Shown piece by piece: positions 1-11,300 of a stretch of DNA of 64,000 nucleotides (position 1 is the stretch's first letter; each line of letters starts with the position of its first letter). The notes under the pieces are model-generated. The model was not told the origin of the DNA and did not search any database. It saw nothing but the letters and a program-made list of their open reading frames with translations. The position numbers and the translations under genes are program-made. Source of the DNA: Anseranas semipalmata (lineage: Eukaryota > Chordata > Aves > Anseriformes > Anseranatidae); assembly GCA_013399115.1 (NCBI GenBank), contig VXAA01000923.1, positions 457,451-521,450 of the forward strand, given 5' to 3'.

Positions 1-3000
1 TCATAGTGCTAGTGAGAGATGTCCTTCATACTGTAATAAAGAAACACTTGTTATAATGTCAAAAGAGTATGGAGTTCCTATAGCAAGATTTTTTTAATAG
101 CAAACTATACATAAGCTCTAGCCATTATAAAGAAATACCTTTTTATTTGACTTGAACACAGTGTGCTGGTTGACTAGAGGCACATATGCTGAGACTTACA
201 AACAGGCAACAATGGCACGTTCAGAAATCACAGTCTATTTTGCTATGAACACCTTTCACACCTATGTCCTTGAAGTTATAAACAAATCTGGCCATAGGAG
301 TGGTGTGATTTCTCTGTTTAGCTACCTATGGGTGTATGGGAACGGAGATTACAGGAAGCAAACAGAGTTGAAGAAATGAAATATTCACATATCTCCGAAG
401 GAAACAGTTTATATTCATTTTTATTATATATGGAACAAAGTTCATCTTGCTGATGGAATAGCTCTCTAACACTAGAATTATTCTTATGAAATGAAGTTTA
501 TTTTTGAAGAGCATGCTGATGGGGGAAAATAATCTAAGCTGAAGCTTTGAAGAGTGTCAGGAGTGTCCTGCGGGCAATGGAGCTCTACAGCAAGAAAATT
601 AAGTTGTAATATTATTCAGTAAAAAGGTTTTCGCTCTCACCTGGTAAAAGTGTTTAGTATTTGAAGTGTCACCTCTAGATAGGTATGGACTGCAGTAATA
701 AAAACTATGTAAAAAAAATATGTGAATTTGCATTGTCAGGTGGACAATCATGGTCAAACCTGGAACGAGCCTTCCTGGCAACATCACAACAGAAGAAAAT
801 GTTTGCACAGCATTATGAACACAATTAACTGAGGATTCCATAGAGATTATAACCACAGCATTAAATCAACAAGTAGAAGTGAACAGTGCATTGTTAAACC
901 AATGAAGAAATAAATGTATAGGGAAAGAAAATAAAAACAGTAAAAATGAAAACAAGACCCAGAAGTCATACAGAAAATGCTGTATCAATGTCTACTAAAA
1001 ATATTTCCTTTTTTAAAAAAAAAAAAAAATCATTCATTATTTTAGTTAAAAGAATGCTATTAAAATTTGGGAAACTCTGCAATATGCATTCTCTACCAAA
1101 ACGAGCACAGCCTTAATTAGATACAAAAATTAATGTATATTGGAAAAAAATATAATTCAGGCACAGGGAAGAAAATATAACTAATGAAAAAATAGTTACT
1201 TAATGCTTACACATATGCTTATAAATAAACCTCCCTATTCTTATCTGGACAGTCTTATGACTTGGATAGCAGTTTAATCATCCAAAACATTTTTGGAAGA
1301 CTCTAAAGCAAACTAAAATTCAGGAGTTTAGGCATATTCAATAGACATAAAATCTTTACTTGATTTTGCTTGTTTCTGTGCAACGTTTCTTTTTTGTCAA
1401 ACATCAAGCACTGTAATACTGACTATGAAATGCCAATGTATACAAGGCTTGTTTCATACGAGGCAGATGGTAAGATCCCTCTGCTGTACTTTAGAGCCCT
1501 CTGACAGATTGGTGGGAGTTGATGTGATGTCACCTCAGACAGTCAAGGTGATCTTGATACGGTGACAGACCCTACAGTCTCACACAATTCCAGTATTTCC
1601 AGTCTAAGTGTGGGTTGCCATTGAAAGCACAGTTCCACAGTCTTGGCTCTGCATCCTTGTTGTCACGTCATGCCAATACCAGTGCTCCTGGGGACACATG
1701 ACCAACTGGATCAAGTTAGTCATGATCCTTTTCCTTGGTAAATTTTCAGGCAAATCAGTTCTTCACAAACACTAATGCCGTTAGACAGGAAGGAACCAAG
1801 AACATAGGACCAGTGGCAGACTTGACCTCAAATGATTTAAAATAATTGTGATAGTGCCACATCTTTGGTTGCCACTCTGAACACTAGTATTCCTTTCCTC
1901 TTGGAGAAACTCTTCTCCATGAGTTGCTTTATCTTTTTACAACCTCTGTGCTCTTGGAGGTGCATAATAGAGAAGTTAGACCTGACCTCACTGTTCTGTG
2001 GGAGGTACCTCCTATCTCTCATTTCTTGGTTTCACATGAAGTCTTTTCCCTGTCTCTTTCAGCCTCCCTGCTGAAAAAGATAAACTGCAGCTTCTCTGCT
2101 TCCCCAGCTGCTGCAGTCCTCAGTTAGCCCCAGCTCACTAGCTGGTGACATCTCCGTAGTGACTTATTTGCTGGACTAGCATTACACTGCTCACGTACTC
2201 ATAGTGCTGCTCACGTACTACGGTTAGAGTGCTATTTCACATTTCCCAAATAGGGCACTGAATCCCTCACACGATGTCTTTACACTGGGGATATGACAAA
2301 GTGCAGGCACCACATCTATCAACACAAAGAAATCAGCTGACTTCAGAAATTCCTGAGCTGCGGATCTCTAGAGGCTGGGAAGGTGAACCAGGCAAGTACA
2401 ACCACACGCTTGCCTTCCTCTTCCTTTCTTGCCTGTGCCACTGGTGGGGACAGGCCACTGCGCTATGCAGTTGGTGTGCCCTGTTACAGCATTTCTTACG
2501 TTCCAAGGTTAAATAGTGACCTGTAAAACCCCTGCTAACTCCCTCGAACCTGAAAGACTCGTCAGCACTGGGACATTACATTAAGTATCCACAGTGCTGT
2601 TACATCTACAAATGCCTGCACATTTCACCTGGGGAGTCCAATCCAGACCACAGCGCAGACTGAAAAATGCAGACTGTGGTACACAATACAAAAGCATGTT
2701 TAGAGAAGAGTTAAGAAGTGTGCATCTTTTATCATCAGAGGGTGGTGCTTTTCAACCTGTGGAAAAAGGTGCCTGTGAAAGACAGCTAGTAAAAGCAAAC
2801 CCACCTTCAGAGCTGACTTAAACTCACTACTCAGGACTCTCCTTCACTGGGAACTCTAAAAAAAAAGAAGTTCTGGGAAACTTCCAACAAGCTGAAAAGG
2901 TGTAAAAGCCTTTGGCTGTGCGGATCAGCCACTCACTGAGAAGTAGGCACACCCTTTCTCTGCCTGGATTCACACCTTGGCAATGCAGGCGAGCATCTCA

Positions 3001-3150
3001 GCGACCAGTTCCATGCTGAAATAGAGGAAATCTTCATTATTTCTTTTGAAGCTGTGCCACCAACTAGCAAATAATGCAAAATTAATGGAGATAGATTCCC
3101 TTGTCAGGAGCAGGGGCCTGAGTTAAAAGAGCTGTGTTTCTGGGCTCTGT
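1..3150. other. Left intergenic region, no gene recognised
   Basis: AT-rich sequence with only short accidental open frames. None resembles a known protein and none is flanked by convincing splice sites. It holds short A/T homopolymers (for example near 1014-1030) and an imperfect 20-base tandem repeat at 2187-2219. By synteny with human 12q12 the next gene to the left should be TMEM117 on the minus strand, but no TMEM117-like exon is visible here. Confidence 0.6.
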
Positions 3151-3157
3151 TCCGTTT

Positions 3158-3183
3158 TTTTTTGTTTTGTTTTGTTTTGTTTT
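3158..3183. repeat. (GTTTT)n short simple repeat
   Basis: A T-run followed by four GTTTT units lies just upstream of the GC-rich TWF1 promoter region. Confidence 0.8.
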
Positions 3184-3229
3184 TGGCTTTTTACTGGCGA
3201 CAGTTTAATGCAAAACGCCTGTTAACTAC

Positions 3230-4260
3230 AGAACACGTAAGCACCTTGGTGTCCCACCGTGTGCACCTTTCCCTCCTGCCCCAGGCAAGAGCGGGCCACC
3301 CCCGAGGCAGCCCCCTAGGGGTCACCCAAACTCCCCTCAGCCATCTCTCTGTATTTCGCTCCACAAACAGCCCCGCGGGGCACTTGTCCCCCTCTCCAAA
3401 GCACCCAGCGCGCCGCTCCCCTCTCCCCGCCTCCNNNNNNNNNNNNNNNNNNNNNNNNNNNNNNNNNNNNNNNNNNNNNNNNNNNNNNNNNNNNNNNNNN
3501 NNNNNNNNNNNNNNNNNNNNNNNNNNNNNNNNNNNNNNNNNNNNNNNNNNNNNNNNNNNNNNNNNNNNNNNNNNNNNNNNNNNNNNNNNNNNNNNNNNNN
3601 NNNNNNNNNNNNNNNNNNNNNNNNNNNNNNNNNNNNNNNNNNNNNNNNNNNNNNNNNNNNNNNNNNNNNNNNNNNNNNNNNNNNNNNNNNNNNNNNNNNN
3701 NNNNNNNNNNNNNNNNNNNNNNNNNNNNNNNNNNNNNNNNNNNNNNNNNNNNNNNNNNNNNNNNNNNNNNNNNNNNNNNNNNNNNNNNNNNNNNNNNNNN
3801 NNNNNNNNNNNNNNNNNNNNNNNNNNNNNNNNNNNNNNNNNNNNNNNNNNNNNNNNNNNNNNNNNNNNNNNNNNNNNNNNNNNNNNNNNNNNNNNNNNNN
3901 NNNNNNNNNNNNNNNNNNNNNNNNNNNNNNNNNNNNNNNNNNNNNNCAGAGCGGCGGGGAACCAGGCTGAGGCTGCAAACTACTCGCCGCGGAAACCGTA
4001 AGTGGCGTGGGCGGGCTCGTCGTGGCCCGGGCGGGCTCCCCGCTGCACCCCGGCGCCGGTGTGGGGCGGTGGAGACGGGGCCCCTCGGGAAGCCAGTGTC
4101 CGCTGGCAGCGGGTTGGGCAGCACTGGAAGCGCCCCGAGCCGCTGCCAGGCTCGTCGTGGGGAGAAGCTGTGAGGAACCCCAGGGATGGAAGAGGACCCG
4201 GAGAGAACCAGTGGGCCAGGAGGAGGGAAGCCCAGTAACGCCCTGCTGCAAGAGGCCAAC
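3230..4260. promoter_or_regulatory. TWF1: CpG-rich promoter region of TWF1 (largely gapped)
   Basis: Sequence on both sides of the 3435-3946 gap is GC-rich with frequent CpG (for example CGCGCCGCTCC before the gap and GCCGCGGAAACCG after it), in contrast to AT-rich surroundings. This is the expected look of a vertebrate housekeeping CpG-island promoter. It lies about 4.3 kb before the first visible TWF1 coding exon. The transcription start cannot be placed because the core is missing. Confidence 0.65.
3435..3946. other. Assembly gap (512 N)
   Basis: A run of 512 N inside a GC-rich island. TWF1 coding exon 1 (about 25 coding bases, by family length) is not found in the visible sequence and most likely lies here. 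Long open frames reported across this gap on either strand are artefacts of unknown bases. Confidence 0.95.
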
Positions 4261-6825
4261 AAAAAGGAGGAAAAAGTATAGGAGAGCCTTTTTTCCCTGT
4301 GTTTCCAGGCCTTGGAGAGTGAGGAGCAATTATTTCTCAGTATTGTCACCTCTCCATCACAGAATTGCTAAGAAGGGATAACACAGCAGGATTATGGGGG
4401 TTTGGAGTTTTATTGTTTTGATTTTTTGCAGTTGGCTTGTTTGGTGAGTAATAGAGCGTACTTTGTCTGCTATCCCACATTTATTGTTGAAGGTGACTTT
4501 TGTCCTGGCCGCAGTAGCTCTTAACTGCTCCTCTAATCCCTTTGTTGTATGTTGGCTACATTTGCTGTGCAGCCTTTAACCTCTCTTCTTTTCCTTCCCC
4601 TCTATGCCAATGTTTGCTCTTAATGTTTTAAGTTTGTCACCTCTTCTCAGGCTTGACGTGCATCTAAAACAGCTTTTTTCAAGGCTGGGGACAACTGTTA
4701 CAGTGGCTCTTCATTCCCTTGCTTTCTTCCCTGTTGGTGTCGTCAGAGGGAGGAGCAGAAGAATACCCTGTTGCTTACCACAAGCAAGAACAGCTAATCC
4801 TCTTCTGCTGCTCTCCTTCATTTCTTTGAGAGTCTTCTGTCCTCTGAGGAGATCTGCAGAGAGCTCGGCTGCTTTCCTGCACTGATCCTGCCTTGGCAGG
4901 CCGGGGTGCAGGGCAGCCTGCTAGACAGGGGTCTTGTTTGTAGCAAGGCTTCTGCAACTGGGAGAGGAATGGCGTTTGTTGTGCCGTTGCTGGCGTTAGC
5001 AACAAACAGGCTAGTGTCACTCATAAACAATTGCAAGACTTGGCAGCATGGAGCGCTCTTTTCTGGAAACAAAAATGAAGTAATGGGGACAGTGATATGT
5101 ACCAGGCAAATGCTGAAAGGACTGGACTTTCAAACAGGGCAGTAAATATAAATAGTGTAGGAAGTCAGGGTGCATTGAGCTGTGAGGAAATTCGCTAGAA
5201 TATGTTCAAGTCTTCTAAATTATGTTAAAATAATATTTGCTGTAAAATATTTGGGTTGTGAAATAAACCCAATTGCATTTCAATATTCCATACTGCGGGT
5301 AAGTCACTTTAAAAGTGCAGCAGAGTAAATGTAAGCAGTTGATATATGTGTATGTTTACAGGCTGTTGTACACAATCCTTTGAAGACTTTAATCAGTAAG
5401 GTTAGGGACTATTCAAATATTGAATAGTTTATTTAATATGAATTTGCTCATTGAAGAAGGAAGTGTATGTCAGCGTGTCTATCTTAGTTTTTGTATGTTG
5501 CATATTTTTAAAAATCCTGTTGAGGATAGCGCTGAGACAGCAGATGGTTTGCATTGTTGGGTAAGACAGGATAGGTGTAACTTCTGTATTTCCAGAGTTT
5601 CTTCCCAAATATATAACTAAGCATTTCTACTACTGAAATAAAATCTCACTAATAGAAGCAGTGGTACATATGGAGAAAATGGTTGTGTTTATCGTTATGA
5701 ATGTTTTTCAGAAAAGAAGTTCAAATTAAACTGTAAGCTGATCAATGAGATACCAAGACAAAATTGTAACTGAGGTCTCTGCTGTGCAGAAAACTTAAGT
5801 AGAAAGTAATATCATTCTGTTGTGAATTTTAAAACCTTTGCGTGCGTGTGTGTGAGGGGGGGATGTGTATCTCACTGATAGTAAGATTGTTTCTCGATTG
5901 CTGGTGTCTTGTCTCAAAAAATCACTTCAGGAGCTGTCAGTTCTGGTATCAGTGCAAGGGACTGCTCTATCTTGGTCTTGTTTTGGTATGTGGGCTTGAT
6001 ACAAGAGGACAGAGAACAAAAAGATCATAGACAAGAAGAGGGCAAAAAAGTCCCAGTGGAACTGGGCAGTCTAGAAAGTGGAATAATGTTTGTGTGCTGA
6101 ATGGATTTGTGAGGAAGGGCAGAGATGATCAGAAAAGCTGGTAGCAAATCACAGTGAGGGTTGCACTGGTGAGTGGGGAAATATTAACTGAGATGAATCT
6201 GGGGTTGGACTGGTAACCCAATGCAGTTCAGTTTGTTTAAATGCCAACTCTCCCTCCTCCAGCCTGTTTTGGAATTCTAGAATGGACCTGGGCATTGCTT
6301 AGATGGATGTGAATTTTAAATGTTCTGAATATGGGCAGTAATGTAGCCAGACACCATCTGTTCGTTTGGCCTCAACGTCACTATAAATAATCCTTTTTAT
6401 TTGTTTCCTGGTTTGTTGTTTGTCTTGCTGGTACTGTCTTCTGTGCTTTGGGATTATCTAAAGGGCCAGCTTGCAATGAATATTCTTCAATAAATGCTGT
6501 ACAGCCCCCTGTCTAGGGTGTAATTAAACTGATTTGCACTCAGATTATTTAGCAGAGCATTTGAGATTAGAATGATCTTCGCAGGACTCGAGCACGGTTC
6601 TTCCATGTGTTTATAGAAGCGAGGCTATCGTGTTTTGGTGCACTGTAGTGTCAATGTGAATTATAGACATTTATTTTTAGCCACTTCCTTGTAAATTCAT
6701 TGTAAATATATCCTACTGTGATAGGTCAGGGTCTGAAAAATGTTATCAAGATGCATACAAGGAGATAAGTTGATGTGAAAGATTGGCAAAGACTGGCAGC
6801 CTTCCCTGGTACTCTTCAGAGATAT

Positions 6826-7755
6826 TGTGGTGGTTTTACACTACTGGGCAGCTGAACTCCACCACAGCCACTCACTCCCCATCCTCGAAGAGGGGGAGAA
6901 AATACATTGGAAAGGGCTCAAGGGTTGAGATGAGGACAGGGAGATCGCTCGCCAATTATCTTCATGGGCAAAACAGACTCAGCAGAGGGAGATTAATATA
7001 ATGTATTGCCTATCACTAGCAGACTAGAGCAGTGAGAAACTAAACACAAACTAAAACCACCTTCCCCCATCCCCCCTCTTCTACCTCCTCCCCCTGAGCA
7101 GTGCAGGGGAAGGGGAATGGGGGCTGCGGTCCGTCCCTAACACTGCATCTCCGCCGCTCCTTCACGGTCACTCTCTGCCCCTGCTCCACGTGGGGTCCCT
7201 CCCACGGGATGCTGTCCTTCCCGAACTGATCCTGCGTGGGCTCCTCTCCACGGGCTGCAGCTCCGGCCCGGGGCCTGCTCCTGCGGGGGCTCCCATGGGC
7301 CGCAGCCTCCTTCAGGCCACATCCACCTGCTCCATGTGGGCTCCTCCATGGCTGCAGCGTGGAGATCTGCTCCGTGTGGTACCCATGGGCTGCAGGGGGA
7401 CGGCCTGCTCCACCATAGGCCTCTCCACGGGCCGCAGGGGAACTTCTGCTGCGGCGCCTGGAGCCCCTCCTGCCCTCCTTCTGCACTGACCTGGTGCCTG
7501 CAGGGCTGTTTCTCTCACATTTCTCACTCCTCTCTCCCAGCTGCTGTGGCACAGCAGTTTGTTCCCTTCCTTAACTCTGCTCTCCCAGAGGCCCAACCAG
7601 CGTCGCTCCCTGGCTCGGCTCTGGCCAGCAGCGGGTCCCTTTTGGAACCGGCTGGAGCTGGCTCTGATCTGACATGGGGCAGCTGCTGGGCTCTGCTCAC
7701 AGAGGCCACCCCTGCAGCCCCCTGCTACCAAAACCTTGCCATGTAAACTGGTACA
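6826..7755 (-). mobile_element. Probable solo LTR of an avian endogenous retrovirus-like element
   Basis: A block of about 930 bases inside TWF1 intron 1 starts TGTGGTGG and ends GGTACA, so it has TG...CA ends. It reads like a repeat family common in bird genomes. Base composition changes abruptly: an AT-moderate left part, then a GC-rich core (about 7080-7700). The opposite strand gives the more typical LTR layout (GC-rich U3, then an AATAAA-like stretch, ending ACCACCACA), so minus orientation is inferred. No retroviral coding sequence is present and no clear target-site duplication is visible (GATAT left, GAGGT right). Family name not assigned. Confidence 0.6.
7230..7450. repeat. GC-rich degenerate minisatellite inside the LTR-like element
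   Basis: Repeated short units built on ..CC(A/C)(C/T)GGGC(T/C)GCAG and CTGCTCC recur every 30-60 bases, for example CACGGGCTGCAG, CATGGGCCGCAG, CATGGGCTGCAG and CACGGGCCGCAG. They explain the overlapping long open frames on both strands here, which are not genes. Confidence 0.6.
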
Positions 7756-8233
7756 GAGGTGTCCTCAGGAAAGACAGGTGATTTTTACAGACAAGCTCTA
7801 ACATTTTCCTGGCAGGCATAAAGTTGTGTCTGAAAGTTTGTACTAAGCCTGCAGACTTCATGAAGCTATAGTGATTTGAGATGCATTGTATTTTTATTGT
7901 GTTGCTGTGTTAACTGTGAAACCTGAGAGCAATGATGTGATGTCACCTTTAATTTTCACAATGTTGAAAATGATATGGTATTTGAGTAAGCAGGGCTATT
8001 TTGTGGATGTTTATAATGTTGTCTGTCATCCTTTTGTGGCATGCCGGTGGCTGGAACAGCATTTGACATGGTGCATAGGAGGGAACATCGCTCCTGTGTT
8101 CCTTTTCCAGTCCAGCTTTGTAGTAAAGGGCTAGGTGTATGTTTTTCCAATGTTGTTTTTACCTTCATGAGTATTCTTTGTTCTAGGAAAGTAAAATGTG
8201 TTAATTTGGTTACTTTTATTTTCTCTTTTTCAG

Positions 8234-8311
8234 CTAGTGGAAACGTTAAAGACATCTTTGTTGGAGCCAGAAATGGAAAATACAGGCTTTTAAAAATAGT
8301 CATTGACAATG
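8234..8311 (+). CDS. TWF1: TWF1 coding exon 2
   Basis: The acceptor is TTTTTCAG and the donor G|GTTAGT. It codes for residues 9-35 (first and last codons split), including the first ADF-H strand [12 protein letters not shown]. It starts with the last two bases of an Ala codon, so exon 1 must end in a single G. Confidence 0.93.
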
Positions 8312-11300
8312 GTTAGTCAAATTTTAATATTTTTCTCTGATTCTTTTAGATATTTTCGTGGTTGTTTTAGTGACCTACATACAGAATTGTTTAAAAAACA
8401 GATCTCTGCAAAATTTAATGTTACCCAGGTCTTTCATATCCTGAAGGCAGGATTTAAGTTTTGGCAACGCTAAGGTTTTCAGTATGATGCTACTGTATTT
8501 TTGCATTAGAATTTTTCTTCCAAATGTCATTTCATATCTTACCAAGAACTGTTGCATATTTCAGATAGAAGTGTATCAAATGCCTATGTCGTTACCTCAT
8601 TTTTTTGTTGTTGTTGTTCGTTCCAAAGTTCATTCATTTACAGTACACTGAAAAACCTGTTAGCTGGAGAAAGGTACATGTGTACATAAATACACATACG
8701 TACTTTTATTGTTAGGTAAGTAACCTACAGTTATCTTCTTTGTGTTTGCTTTTCTTAGGAAGTTTTTCACTGTTTAGTACCGCCTCTCTCAAGGAATCAG
8801 CAATAATATTATAGGCAGGTCACTGTGGTAAAAAGTCTCACCAGCACAGGTTAGCAACTACCGGCATACAGTTGAATTTGATTTTTTTTTTTTATTAGGC
8901 AAGGTAGAACAGTGTGCTTTTGTTTATATGATACTCCCTACTTATGGCCCTAATTTTGTATTTATTATTAGAAAGTATCTTCAATTTTTTATCTTAATTT
9001 TTTCCTTTATATATATGTGCCTGTGTGTGTGTATATATATGTGCATATGTATCTGTATCTATATGCGTTTTGTATGTGGAAGCAGAATCCAGTCTTTAAT
9101 GCTGTTTTCCACAGTTCAGAAAGAAACTTCTAATGCTCCCAGGACACTGGAAGAGGGGGACAGTTGCCTCATCTGCCTGCAGGAGCATTCAGCAACTGTC
9201 CTTAGCGAATAGATAATACTCAAATAGAGTTCTGCTAATTTGGGTGAATAAGAGAACAGGTTTGCTGCTGGGCAATATAGTTGCTATGATTTTATTTTTT
9301 TTTTCCATCTTAAATCCCAGTGACTATAAAGCCACCTAGAGCTTAAGAATTGGCAAATATATTCTGGATGTTCTGGTCATCTGGATGTACAACTTCAGCT
9401 ACTTTGCACCTAATTCAGAGAAGTGCCAAATTCTCTCTCTCTCTCTCTGAGCTGTTCATGCTCTGTGCATTGGAAAATTACTGTGGGAGAGTGGCTTGCT
9501 TGGAAAGTTTTGCGGTAGAGGCATTTATATACTGTTGTACTCCTGTCTGAGGTATTAGAATTTAGGTCCTGGACCCTCCCAAGATTTTGTATACCAGCTA
9601 CTATGACGGTCCTCAGACTGTTGTGGGAACTATTTAAATAAGGTGTTTCTCTTTCTGTGGAGGCTAGTATTTGTTGGGAAGTGGATAAATGTTTTGAAGG
9701 TGGTAATATTTGTAGTAATATTTTTCCTTTGGAAACTGAGATGTGATTTATAAATAAGAGAGAAATCTTGTTGCTACAGCTGTTTGCATAATTAAATCTC
9801 ATCTGAAGTATTCTATACAGACTTAAGCCAATTATACATAATAAACAACTTCAGTCATTTAAAGAGACTGTAGTTATGAAGCTGTATTAGAAAGGGGTTT
9901 ATCTGCTTACTGTCAAATTAAAGTGATTAGTGCAAGCATGTCCATTCCAAACTCTTTTTACTCTACAACTGAGTAACCGTCTCCTTACAATGAGTACAAA
10001 CACTAGTGTGTTAATGCAAGCAAGAGCATCAATAATTCTAGTTTTAAAAATTAAAAACTTACTCTCATCTTATTTCTACATAAGTATTTCAATTTAAAAA
10101 TAAATGAACTAGCAAAAGACAGTTTTTATTTCTCTTATGTGCACACTATGCTAAAAACATTAACATCAGTCTTACGACATGTTCTTTATACGTATACAGC
10201 TTTCACAGGAATTTGTCTGCTTTCACATTGAGTATTCTCGATTTCCGTTCTTGTGGACATGATTATAAAAGATGAAGCGTTTGATTAACTGTTTATTATA
10301 ATAGCTAATTTTGAAAAACAGTATTAACTGTATTGTTGCTAACATGTAGTTTCGGTTATTGGTTATAGAGCAACTTGTTCTGGGATCCTCTAGGCGGCCA
10401 CTTGGATCATGGGAAGAGGATTATGATTCCTTTGTTCTTCCCCTTCTTGAAGACAAGCAACCATGTTACATACTATACAGATTAGATTCTCAGAATGCTC
10501 AAGGATATGAATGGATCTTCATTGCATGGTCACCTGATCACTCTCCTGTAAGTAATAGTCATCAGAGGCTTCACATTGGTAATGTTTTTTCCAACGGTGC
10601 TATTTGATCCAAATCCTAGATGAGAAGGATTTGGGGAATGAAGCATTCCCCAGCCTTCCCCTCACTTTCTACCAAGAAAACTGTGGAAACATTTTTTCTT
10701 GAAGCTGATTGTGGGTCTAGATGGAGCGCAGATGATCCTACTTATTTCTAGCTTAATTGGAAGAAACAAAACGTTTTTGTGCTGTTTGTCTCTGTCAGTG
10801 TTTCATGAAAATTCATGGAAGAATATAAGACAAATATCAATTGGTGTCATCATAGAGAGAAAGATTATAGTTTTAGCTTAAGCTTAGTTCTCCTTGGCTT
10901 GCTGGCTGACCGGTTGGCACTTGTGGATGTGACCCACCACAGAATGTACTCTTTCTTATTCATTGAGTAGTTAGAGAACATGTGAGGAAACTGAGGTCAG
11001 AGTTATGAATTTCTAGGAGAAACTAGGGTGTTATGTACAGGTTCAGGGAATGTGGAATAAGGGAGGACAAAGTAAAGCTATTCCCAGATTCCTACACTAC
11101 TTTCAATAGCAGTTAGGAAGCAGTAAGAGACCAAGGGGTAGAGTGCGGGAGAGATTGGGTGGAAAAGATGAGGTATTGTGATGAGGATGAGATGATGTTG
11201 AAATAAAGTGGGGAAGATGGGACTGTTGGGAGAAGAATATGCAAGTATGTTGGACACAAATTAATAGGGAGCAAGCGTCAGATCTTCTGCCTACGGAAAA

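Noticed and set aside
1..3434. Possible TMEM117 first exon on the minus strand
   Set aside because: Expected by synteny beyond the left edge, but none of the frames here resembles the protein.
3162..4349. Long open frames on both strands across the first gap (279-344 codons)
   Set aside because: Most of their length is unknown bases; the visible parts are GC-rich promoter sequence with no protein similarity.
7040..7746. Several 60-170-codon open frames on both strands
   Set aside because: Repeated, GC-rich LTR/minisatellite composition; frames overlap on both strands and show no domain.
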